Shown: positions 7,993 through 14,185 of the stretch, in pieces
Layout of the letters: each line of letters opens with the position of its first letter
How positions within the stretch are numbered: the first letter of the stretch is position 1
Program-made: the position numbers and the translations under genes
Notes under the pieces: model-generated
What the model was told of the DNA's origin: nothing
What the model saw: the letters and a program-made list of their open reading frames with translations, nothing else
Databases searched by the model: none
Source of the DNA: JAKORR01 sp964608495
GTDB taxonomy: Bacteria; Armatimonadota; Zipacnadia; Zipacnadales; FEN-943
Direction of reading: 5' to 3'
Length of the DNA stretch: 17,291 bases
NCBI GenBank assembly: GCA_964608495.1
Contig: CAZSOQ010000106.1
Coordinates: forward strand, 1-17,291

Positions 7993-8774
7993 GGCTGTCG
8001 CTCCGTGGCGTCCGCCGAGGGATTCCAGACCAGGGCCTTCATGCCGCCCACGGCGGCGACGACCCGTCGCGCATCATCGAGCCACCAGGTGTAGGGCAAG
8101 AGGCCGCTGCCGAGCTGCTCGAAGCCGTGGAGGAGGACCTGGCGGCCGGCCCAGTCGAGGGCCGTGGTCTGCCGGAAGGCCAGGCGCTGGCCGGACTTGA
8201 CCACCTGCAGGTCCTCGAGCAGGTCGAAGTCGTCCACGCGGGCGTCGTCACCCGGCAGGCGCTGCAGGGCGTCGAAGAGGCACCAGCCGGCGGTGAACCT
8301 GGCAGGCGCGGGGAAGGAGCGCATCCTGCCCGAGGGCTTGCCCCCGACGAGCGCCTGGCGACGGATCAGGCCGTCGCGCGCCTCTCCCCGCTGGGCCGCC
8401 TGGGCGTTGGGGATCGGGTAGTCGTCGGCGAGCAGACTGCACTCGATCCGCCAGCGGCGCGGCGTGCTGAGGGTCTCCGCGGCGCAGGTGACCGTGGCGC
8501 GGAGGCGCTCCGTGCGGCCCGGGGTGCGCAGGAGCTGCTCGACCTCCAGCTCGAGCGCGTCATCGCCGACGGGCCGGCGCAGAAGGCGCAGGAAGCCCAT
8601 GGGGACTCCCTTGAACTCCGGGCGGGCCGGGTCGTGCTCGAGGGCGATCGTCTGGTAGGAATGAGTCCACTCGCCCTGCGGGTCGAAGGCGCCGCCGGGC
8701 GCTGGCGCGGAGCGCAGAGTGCTCGCGATGACCTCAAGGGAACGTGGCAAGGTGTAGGTTCGCGGCTCCGGCAT
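7989..8774 (-). CDS. Unrecognised 261-aa protein, co-transcribed with the sulfatase
   Basis: I do not recognise this family. The protein has no signal peptide or hydrophobic segment, so it is probably cytoplasmic. It is rich in alternating hydrophobic residues and Trp/Tyr. Its second half (about 185-250) looks like consecutive beta strands: FDLLEDLQVV, LAFRQTTALD, QVLLHGFEQLG, LLPYTWWLDD, RVVAAVGGMKAL. This could be a lipocalin-like or other beta-barrel fold (inference). The ATG is preceded by GGGAG at about 7 nt. Its TGA overlaps the sulfatase ATG, so the two are very likely translated together. The divergent neighbour across 223 bp is a glycosidase-like propeller gene. A role linked to the sulfatase substrate is possible but unproven. 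Confidence 0.82.
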   Translation of the reverse strand: MPEPRTYTLPRSLEVIASTLRSAPAPGGAFDPQGEWTHSYQTIALEHDPARPEFKGVPMGFLRLLRRPVGDDALELEVEQLLRTPGRTERLRATVTCAAETLSTPRRWRIECSLLADDYPIPNAQAAQRGEARDGLIRRQALVGGKPSGRMRSFPAPARFTAGWCLFDALQRLPGDDARVDDFDLLEDLQVVKSGQRLAFRQTTALDWAGRQVLLHGFEQLGSGLLPYTWWLDDARRVVAAVGGMKALVWNPSADATERQP

Positions 8775-8997
8775 GGCTCACTCTCCCGGCCCGTCGCCCG
8801 TGGCACCTGCGTCGGGCACCCCAAGGTACAGCATCGCGCCGGGGATGGGAACCGGCCGGCGTCCCGGCGTTTACTGCCGAGGCGGAGTCGCGGGCCTCGA
8901 CCGGCGGGGCGGGGCCGGGACGTCGGAAGATCGCGCCACACGGCCCCCGAAGGCGCCGCCGTGCCGGCGACCAGCAAGGCCGATGGGAGGTGTACCT
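8775..8997. promoter_or_regulatory. Divergent intergenic region
   Basis: These 223 bp separate the minus-strand unknown/sulfatase pair from the plus-strand propeller gene and must hold promoters for one or both. The sequence is uniformly GC-rich and shows no recognisable -10/-35 pair. Its plus-strand translations are low-complexity (Arg/Pro/Gly) and not protein-like. The ribosome binding sites are GGGAG for the minus gene and GGGAGG at 8985-8990 for the plus gene. Confidence 0.35.
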
Positions 8998-9459
8998 GTG
9001 ACGCCCGAGCTGCCCGAGTACCTGCGCCGCATCAAGTACCCCGACCGGATCCTGCGCCCCACGCGGCACGAGCGCATCGGCCTGGCAACCTCACCCGACC
9101 TGGGCGACTGGCGCAGGCACCCGGCCGGGCCGCTGCTGGACAACGGGCCCGAGGGAGCGTGGGACAGCCGGTTCGTGGTGGACCCGTGGGTGGTCGGGAC
9201 CGGCTGGCGGTGGCACATGTTCTACTACGGATTCGACGGCGAGCACGCACGGGAGGGAGTGGCGCTGTCCGAAAACCTGGTGCAGTGGGAGAAGAGCCCG
9301 TGGAACCCCATCCTCGACGTCGGGGAGGCGGGAAGCATCGATTCGCGGCACGCCCACAAGCCGTGTGTGATCGAGCACGGCGGCACGTGGTACCACTTCT
9401 ACGTGGCGGTGGACGAGACGGAGCGGTGCGTGGCGCTAGCGACGTCGCAGCCGGTGTAG
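8998..9459 (+). CDS. Short beta-propeller glycosidase-like protein (GH43/GH32-type), probably truncated
   Basis: From the GTG at 8998 (GGGAGG at 8985-8990, 7-nt spacing) the protein has 153 aa. It carries two copies of a blade motif: RIGLATSPDLGDWRRHPAGP (26-45) and REGVALSENLVQWEKSPWNP (85-104). Each is followed by a strand of the WHMFYYGFDG or WYHFYVAVDE type. A last RCVALATSQP begins a third repeat just before the stop. This pattern is typical of five-bladed glycosidases in the GH43/GH32/GH117/GH130 group, which usually exceed 300 aa, so half or more of the propeller is missing. No signal peptide is seen. Candidate acidic residues (D56, D62) exist, but a complete catalytic set cannot be assigned. 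An upstream ATG at 8773 would add a low-complexity, non-protein-like extension and is rejected. The gene may be a degraded relic or a small sugar-binding protein. Confidence 0.72.
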   Translation: MTPELPEYLRRIKYPDRILRPTRHERIGLATSPDLGDWRRHPAGPLLDNGPEGAWDSRFVVDPWVVGTGWRWHMFYYGFDGEHAREGVALSENLVQWEKSPWNPILDVGEAGSIDSRHAHKPCVIEHGGTWYHFYVAVDETERCVALATSQPV

Positions 9460-9484
9460 GGCGCTAGAGCGGCGGTCCGCCACG

Positions 9485-11860
9485 TCAGGCACCGAAGAGG
9501 GCGGGCAGCGCCGTGCGGTAGGCCTCGGCGAGGTCAGCCAGGGACGCGTGCAGGACGATGGCGCCGTCGTGGTTCACCAGCACGTGCGGCACCTCGGTCA
9601 CGAACCCCAGCTTGAGCGGCTCGACACGCCACCGCGCGCAGATCTCGGCGAACTCGCCCTCCCTGCCCACCGCCACCTCGACCACAAAGCCCGTGCTCTC
9701 CGAGAAGAGGGCCCGGTCGAGGCGCAGGTCGCCGGCGGCCGCCGTGGTGTCTATCTCGGCCCCGAGGCCGCGGGCTTCGAGGGCCGCGATGGCCATCTCG
9801 GCCAGGGCCACGATCATCCCGCCGTCGCTGATGTCCTGGCAGGCGACCACGGCCCCCGCCTGGATCGCGTCTATCACGGCGAAGATCATCCCGCGCTCCA
9901 GGTCCCAGTCAATCTTCGGCACGTTGGCCCCGAGGCCGACGCCGAGGGTCTGGTAGTAGACCGAGCCGCCGAGCTCGTCCTTGCGCGGGCCGAGCAGGAA
10001 GAGGCCATCCCCCGCGCGCTTGAGGGCGACGGTGATGGCCTTGGAGTAGTCGGGCATGGTGCCGACGCAGGCGATGACCGGGGAGGGCGCGATGGCGCGG
10101 CCGGCCGCGGACTCGTTGTACAGGCTCACGTTGCCGGAGATGATGGGCGTAGGGCTTTCGGGGTAGTCCTTGAGCCACAGCTTGCGGGCGGCCTCGGCCA
10201 GGCCGCGCACGCCCTCGCGGAACTCCCAGAAGGCCTCGGGGTTCTCGGGATTGCCGAAGTTGAGGCAGTCGGTGACGGCCTGGGGCGTGGCGCCGACGCA
10301 GGCGACGTTGCGCATAGCTTCGGCGATGGCCGTGGCCCCGCCCCAGTAGGGCGAGATGACGCCGTACAGCGGGTTGCCGGCCACGGAGAGGGCCATCGCT
10401 GCCCGCGAGCCCTCCAGCGGCGCGATCACCCCCGCCCCCGCCTCGCCGGGCCGGACCACGGCGTTGCCCTGCACCTCGACGTCGTAGGCGCGGTAGATGT
10501 AGGCCCGCGAGCACACGTTGGGATGGGCGAGCACCTGGCCGAGAACGCGGCCCAGGTCCTCGGGCATGTCGAACTGCGGCTCGACCTCGGTCCACTCGCG
10601 CGGCTGGTAGGGGCGGTCGTAGGTGATGCCCTCGGTGACGGCCTTGACGGGGGCCTCGACCACGATGGTCTCCCCCATCCTGACACGGTAGACCTGCTCG
10701 TCGGGCAGGATGCGGCCGACGATGGCGGCCTGGGCGCCTTCGTAGACGTTGGGGAGGTCCCAGTCCTCGTTGTAGATGCGCAGGACTTCCTCGGCGAAGT
10801 GCTCGGGGACGGCAAGCACGTAGCGCTCCTGGGTCTCGGCGCACATGACGGTCTCGGGAAGCAGATTGGGCAGGGCCTGGTGCACGTCGTTGAGGTCAAT
10901 CTCAATGCCCACGTCGCCGGCCGAGCAGATCTCGGAGCTGGCGCAGGCGATGCCGCCGCCGCCGATGTCCTTGATGCCGATGACGACGCCCAGCTCGCGG
11001 GCGCGGTCGCGCACGGCGTGGTTGGCCTTGCGCATGGCGAGCACGTTCTTCAGAAAGGCGTCGGGCACCTGAACGGCGCCGCGGTCCTCCTCCTGCTCCT
11101 CCTCGCTGAGGATCTTGGAGGCGAAGGCCGATCCACCGAAGCCGGAATCGTCGGTCGGCTTGCCGACGAGGATGAGGACGTAGGGCTCGTCCTTGGCCTG
11201 GGCGGGCACGGCCGAGTGGATGATCTCGTCCTCGGCCACAACGCCCACGGCCACGACGTTGACGAGGCAATTGTCGTCGAAGCTCTCGTGGAAGTAGACG
11301 TCGCCGCAGAGGACGGGCACACCCAGGGCGTTGCCGTAGCCCCAGATGCCGTCCACGACGCCGGTGGCTATCCACCTACCGCGGTCGGCGTGGGGGCCCG
11401 TGAGGTCGCCGAAGCGCAGGGGATCGGCGGTGCCGACGACGTGGGCGCCCATGCAGTCCACGTCGCGGACGATGCCGCCGATGCCGGTGGCGGCGCCCTC
11501 GTAGGGAAGGACCTGGCTGGGATGGTTGTGGCTCTCGTGGGCGATGACGATACCCCAGCGCTTGCCCTGGTACTCGGTGAAGAAGACGATGCCGGCGTCC
11601 TCCTGGGGGCCCAGGATGACGTTGGGGGCGTCGGAGTGCAGGAATTCGCGCAGCACGGGGCGGCTGGACTTGTAGGAGCAGTGCTCGCTCCACTCGGAGT
11701 TGAAGACGTGCAGCTCCACCAGCGTGGGATCGCGGCCGATGAGCTCGGCGATGCGCCTCCCCTCGTAGGCCGTCAGGCCGATGCCGTTCTCAGCAAAAGC
11801 CTGCTCGATCTCATCGTCAGTCATCTGGCTGACGGGGATTATCCGCTCGTCAAGACGCAT
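9485..11860 (-). CDS. purL: Phosphoribosylformylglycinamidine synthase subunit PurL (small type)
   Basis: The 791-aa protein catalyses the ATP-dependent conversion of FGAR to FGAM, the fourth step of purine synthesis, using ammonia supplied by PurQ. Family hallmarks are SEWSEHCSYKSSR (55-67, catalytic H60), HESHNHPS (108-115), the glycine-rich KDIGGGGIACASSE (297-310), DCLNFGNPENPE (531-542) and DISDGGM (676-682). It has the size of the small PurL that works with separate PurS and PurQ; neither is in this window. I chose the ATG at 11860 because GGGAGG lies 7 nt upstream and the family's N-terminus begins there; an upstream in-frame extension of 48 residues is Pro/Arg-rich and unlike PurL. 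The stop faces the propeller gene's stop across 25 bp. Its promoter should lie in the 327-bp divergent region upstream. Confidence 0.97.
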   Translation of the reverse strand: MRLDERIIPVSQMTDDEIEQAFAENGIGLTAYEGRRIAELIGRDPTLVELHVFNSEWSEHCSYKSSRPVLREFLHSDAPNVILGPQEDAGIVFFTEYQGKRWGIVIAHESHNHPSQVLPYEGAATGIGGIVRDVDCMGAHVVGTADPLRFGDLTGPHADRGRWIATGVVDGIWGYGNALGVPVLCGDVYFHESFDDNCLVNVVAVGVVAEDEIIHSAVPAQAKDEPYVLILVGKPTDDSGFGGSAFASKILSEEEQEEDRGAVQVPDAFLKNVLAMRKANHAVRDRARELGVVIGIKDIGGGGIACASSEICSAGDVGIEIDLNDVHQALPNLLPETVMCAETQERYVLAVPEHFAEEVLRIYNEDWDLPNVYEGAQAAIVGRILPDEQVYRVRMGETIVVEAPVKAVTEGITYDRPYQPREWTEVEPQFDMPEDLGRVLGQVLAHPNVCSRAYIYRAYDVEVQGNAVVRPGEAGAGVIAPLEGSRAAMALSVAGNPLYGVISPYWGGATAIAEAMRNVACVGATPQAVTDCLNFGNPENPEAFWEFREGVRGLAEAARKLWLKDYPESPTPIISGNVSLYNESAAGRAIAPSPVIACVGTMPDYSKAITVALKRAGDGLFLLGPRKDELGGSVYYQTLGVGLGANVPKIDWDLERGMIFAVIDAIQAGAVVACQDISDGGMIVALAEMAIAALEARGLGAEIDTTAAAGDLRLDRALFSESTGFVVEVAVGREGEFAEICARWRVEPLKLGFVTEVPHVLVNHDGAIVLHASLADLAEAYRTALPALFGA

Positions 11861-12187
11861 GTGCCTACCTCCCGCCATGGGGTGCAGCAGTGTGCGCGCC
11901 TGGAGAAGGCTGTTGGGAGTTTCCACGACGGGAGGCCGGGTCCTGCCTGGAGGGGGTGAGCGAAGGGGCGAGGGTCGGAGGAGAGAGGGGGCTGGGCGGC
12001 GCACCGCGTACGGACAGGACCGGCCGGCGCCAGCAGGCTGCGCGCGGATCCTGCACCGAAGGGTCTTTCCTCACCTGGGACCGGACGAGCAGCTCACCAT
12101 GCAGGACCCAGCCCGCAGCCGCCGAATAAGTCATATACCGTACAGCGTACGGTCATGGAGTGAATCTTGGGAGAGGGGAGATACGTG
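11861..12187. promoter_or_regulatory. 327-bp divergent regulatory region between purL and the CARDB-like gene
   Basis: No gene is supported here. Three things are visible. First, GGGAGG 7 nt before the purL start. Second, a purine-rich plus-strand tract at 11949-11991 with several G-runs, pyrimidine-rich in the purL leader. Third, the only AT-rich patch (about 12125-12137, ending in CATATACC) next to a perfect 7-bp palindrome at 12137-12153. The AT-rich patch is the best candidate for a -10 region for either gene, but no matching -35 is seen. If purL starts there, its leader would be about 270 nt. Confidence 0.45.
12137..12153. promoter_or_regulatory. Perfect inverted repeat, candidate operator
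   Basis: ACCGTAC (12137-12143) and GTACGGT (12147-12153) are exact reverse complements separated by AGC. The repeat abuts the AT-rich CATATACC patch in the purL/CARDB divergent region and lies 34 nt upstream of the ATG at 12188. Size and symmetry suit a dimeric repressor site, for example TetR- or GntR-like. A small hairpin in the 5' UTR is the alternative. No regulator gene is in the window. Confidence 0.4.
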
Positions 12188-12721
12188 ATGACGGCCCGAA
12201 GGCACGCCGTTCTGGGTCTGCTGCTGGTAGGGTTGGTGGGGTTAGCGCTCACGCGGAGCGCTCTGACGGCGCCACCCGGCCCCCCGGGGCCAACGCTGCC
12301 TTTCCCGGTGAAGGTCTCAGACCTCGCGGTATCGCAGGTAAGGCTGTCGTCCCTTACCACTAAAGAGTTCCCGTCGGCGACGCTGCATGTCCGCATCAAG
12401 AACCTTGGATCAAAGGACGCGCCGCCTTCGCCCGTGGTCGTCTGCTACACGACCGACGTAGGAGCATCGAACCCCTTCCTCGTCTACCGCAAGGACACAC
12501 CGGTCATCCCGGCCGGCGCGGAGGCGAGTGTCTCCTTCTTCATGCCTAACGTCGGCAATCCGTGGCGAACACTGCTGATTGCAGCGGTGGATGTTCCGGT
12601 GGCCGGGCATCCCGCCGGCCAGCTAACCGAGCTCTCGGAGCTCAACAACGTCTTCGGGTTCACCTTCGACACCTCGAAGTTCACGCTCCCGAAGGTGTGG
12701 GACAATCCCGCAGTAGACTGA
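12188..12721 (+). CDS. Secreted CARDB-like (Ig-fold) protein
   Basis: The 177-aa protein has an N-terminal signal peptide: TARRH, then the hydrophobic VLGLLLVGLVGLALT, with cleavage plausibly after ALTA (A28). The mature part after a short Pro/Gly-rich linker fits one CARDB-type Ig domain: strand DLAVSQVRL (45-53), LHVRIKNLGSKDAP (66-79), VIPAGAEASVSFFM (106-119) and the closing AAVDVP...LSELNNVF (132-156), which resembles the family's V-E-x-N-E-x-N-N ending. Such domains mediate adhesion or matrix contacts; no catalytic role is suggested. Start: ATG at 12188 with GAGGGGAG (12173-12180) 7 nt upstream; an in-frame GTG directly precedes it. Codon use is less GC-biased than its neighbours (GTT, GGT, TTA and CCA appear early), which could mean weaker selection or foreign origin. 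Confidence 0.82.
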   Translation: MTARRHAVLGLLLVGLVGLALTRSALTAPPGPPGPTLPFPVKVSDLAVSQVRLSSLTTKEFPSATLHVRIKNLGSKDAPPSPVVVCYTTDVGASNPFLVYRKDTPVIPAGAEASVSFFMPNVGNPWRTLLIAAVDVPVAGHPAGQLTELSELNNVFGFTFDTSKFTLPKVWDNPAVD

Positions 12722-12760
12722 GGGCCCCCTCGCCCGGGCCTGGAGCACTGCAGCCGGTGG

Positions 12761-12782
12761 CGGCGCACTGCTTGCGGCGCCG
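12761..12782. terminator. Minor hairpin in a convergent intergenic region
   Basis: CGGCGC (12761-12766) pairs with GCGCCG (12777-12782) across a 10-nt loop, 40 nt after the CARDB-like gene's stop. It lacks a T-run. It may assist the stronger hairpin at 12794-12826 or be chance. Confidence 0.25.
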
Positions 12783-12793
12783 TGACAATGCTG

Positions 12794-12826
12794 GGCTTGC
12801 CCGCCGCAGGCTAGGGCGGGCAAGCC
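12794..12826. terminator. Strong 12-bp hairpin, probable bidirectional terminator
   Basis: GGCTTGCCCGCC (12794-12805) and GGCGGGCAAGCC (12815-12826) form a perfect 12-bp stem with a 9-nt loop. It sits near the middle of the 179-bp gap between the convergent CARDB-like gene (stop 12721) and the oxidoreductase gene (stop 12901). It is 72-74 nt from each stop. That placement, and the perfect stem, suit a terminator used from both sides. No T-run flanks it on either strand, so it would be a non-canonical or transcript-stabilising hairpin. Confidence 0.6.
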
Positions 12827-12900
12827 GGGCTGCGTCCTGCAGCGCGTCGCTATTGCCGGCGGCGAGGATAGACCCCCGCGCTAAGGGTGGCGGATTGCGG

Positions 12901-13914
12901 CTAGAGCGCGACGGCTTGGCCGGTGCGTGCGGACTGGAGACCCGCATCCAGGATGGCCATGACCTGCAGGTTGTGCTCCAGCGAGACGACCTGGTGGAAG
13001 TCACGGTCCTCACGCAGGCAGGCCACGAAGTGGGCCGGGCCCGAGGGCTCGATGGGCAGCTCCCCCGGCTCGATCTGCTCCTCCTGGCCGTCGCAGAGCA
13101 CGGTAACGCGGCCGCCGTCGCCCGGATAGGCCGTGGCCCGGCTGCCCCAGACAATGGGGCCGCCCGGGCCGGGCGAGCCGTGCTGGGTCCAGGTGGCTTC
13201 GAGGATGGCGAAGGCCCCCGGATAGCGCACGAGCATTACGGCGTTGTCCTCGGTGTCGCCGAAGTCGTACAGGAGCCGGTCGGCGAGGGCGACGACGGTC
13301 CGGGCGGGCTGGCCGATGAGCCACAAGGACTCACAGGCGCCATAGCAGCAGAAGTCGAGGAGCGCGCCGCCGCCCAGCTCGCGCTCGAACCACCAGCCGG
13401 CGCGAGGGTCGTCGGGCAGGTGGCCGCCGGTGGGGCCGGCGTGGCCCGCACGCAGGCGGAACTCGAAGACCGTGCCCAGGGCGCCTTCGCTTACGAGGGC
13501 GTGCAGGCGATGGAAGGTGGGCGACCACAGGAAGGGCCAATTGGCCATGACGCGGATGCCGGCCTGCGAGGCCAGCTCCGCGATGCGGCAGGCTTCGGCG
13601 AGGGTGCCCGACAGAGGCTTTTCGACCATCACGGATACGCCCGCCGCCGCGCAGGCCTCGACGACGTTGACGTGGTAGCTGTTCTCCGCGCAGGAGATAG
13701 CGGCGTCGGGCTTGGCCTCGGCCAGCAGTGTCTCGTAGTCGGCATAGACGCCGCCGATGCCGAAGTCCTGGGCCATCTGGGCGCAGACGTCCTCGCGGCG
13801 CGGGTCGGCGATCCCCACCAACTCCACGCCGTCCACCTCACGCGCGTACCCCAGCAGCGAGCGAACGTGGCTGTGAGCCACGCCCATCACGGCAAGCCTG
13901 GTAACGGAAGCCAT
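12901..13914 (-). CDS. Gfo/Idh/MocA family NAD(P)-dependent oxidoreductase
   Basis: The 337-aa protein has the family's usual size. The N-terminal Rossmann fold starts TRLAVMGVAHSHV, a variant of the glycine-rich loop. The EKP motif is E98-K99-P100. The signature GGGALLDFCCYGACESL (181-197) places D187 and Y191 where other members have Asp-x3-His; Tyr at this spot is common in the subgroup. Members act on sugars, cyclitols or their glycosides in the cytoplasm; the substrate is unknown. Start: ATG 13914 with GGGGAGGA 7 nt upstream. It is transcribed away from the DUF4838 gene across a 271-bp region, so the two may be co-regulated. It is clearly different in sequence from the oxidoreductase at 104-1096, so this is not a recent duplication. 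Confidence 0.94.
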   Translation of the reverse strand: MASVTRLAVMGVAHSHVRSLLGYAREVDGVELVGIADPRREDVCAQMAQDFGIGGVYADYETLLAEAKPDAAISCAENSYHVNVVEACAAAGVSVMVEKPLSGTLAEACRIAELASQAGIRVMANWPFLWSPTFHRLHALVSEGALGTVFEFRLRAGHAGPTGGHLPDDPRAGWWFERELGGGALLDFCCYGACESLWLIGQPARTVVALADRLLYDFGDTEDNAVMLVRYPGAFAILEATWTQHGSPGPGGPIVWGSRATAYPGDGGRVTVLCDGQEEQIEPGELPIEPSGPAHFVACLREDRDFHQVVSLEHNLQVMAILDAGLQSARTGQAVAL

Positions 13915-13947
13915 TGAAAGGTCCTCCCCGGTTCTCGGAGTGCAAGT

Positions 13948-13968
13948 CGCTGAAGGGCTGTTTCAGCG
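13948..13968. promoter_or_regulatory. Inverted repeat upstream of the oxidoreductase gene, candidate operator
   Basis: CGCTGAA (13948-13954) and TTCAGCG (13962-13968) are perfect 7-bp arms with a 7-nt spacer. The repeat lies 34 nt upstream of the ATG at 13914 in the divergent region shared with the DUF4838 gene. It could be a repressor site or a leader hairpin. No regulator gene is in the window to pair with it. Confidence 0.35.
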
Positions 13969-14147
13969 CGCCCGCGGCCGGACCTCTCGCGGGGCCCGGT
14001 CGAGCAGGCGGGCCACCACCTGGCGCAGGTACCGGTCGTGCGCCTGGCCACCCGTCAGCAAGGAGCCCCCACCGGTCGTAGGCGTGCACGCGGCGGCGAA
14101 GGGTACGGACGCCGTCGCGCGAACTGGTCGCCAAGCACGCTGGGCAC

Positions 14148-14166
14148 GGGCGAGGGGGCCTCGCCC
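14148..14166 (+). promoter_or_regulatory. GC-rich hairpin just upstream of the DUF4838 ribosome binding site
   Basis: GGGCGAGG (14148-14155) pairs with CCTCGCCC (14159-14166) over a GGG loop, an 8-bp stem ending 6 nt before GGAGGT. A competing stem is GCTGGGC (14139-14145) with GCCCAGC (14163-14169), which uses the same 3' bases. Either could influence translation of the DUF4838 gene or mark a processed 5' end. Confidence 0.35.
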
Positions 14167-14185
14167 AGCCCTGGAGGTATGTCAG

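Larger units (their letters stand above)
13915..14185. promoter_or_regulatory. 271-bp divergent region between the oxidoreductase and DUF4838 genes
   Basis: No gene is supported here. The region carries ribosome binding sites at both ends (GGGGAGGA for the minus gene, GGAGGT at 14173-14178 for the plus gene). It also has an inverted repeat at 13948-13968 and a GC-rich hairpin at 14148-14166. No clear -10/-35 elements are visible in the GC-rich sequence. Confidence 0.4.

Noticed and set aside
8773..8997. Extending the propeller gene upstream to the ATG at 8773.
   Set aside because: The added 75 residues are Arg/Pro/Gly low-complexity without blade motifs, and the GTG at 8998 has a well-placed GGGAGG.
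9548..11959. Very long plus-strand open frame (803 codons) opposite purL.
   Set aside because: It is low-complexity (His, Asp, Val, Gly-rich) and antisense to an unmistakable PurL. It is a composition artefact.
11861..12004. 48-residue N-terminal extension of PurL from a start at 12004.
   Set aside because: The extension is Pro/Arg-rich and unlike PurL, while ATG 11860 has an excellent ribosome binding site at normal spacing and a family-typical N-terminus.
104..13914. The two Gfo/Idh/MocA genes as a recent duplication.
   Set aside because: They differ throughout: different glycine loops (GASGVGKHH versus GVAHSHV), His versus Tyr at the catalytic position, and cysteine clusters at different sites. 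They are distant members of one superfamily.
12562..13917. Plus-strand open frame (451 codons) spanning the convergent terminator region and the antisense of the oxidoreductase.
   Set aside because: It runs through a non-coding gap containing a strong hairpin and has no family-like sequence. The minus-strand oxidoreductase fully explains the region.
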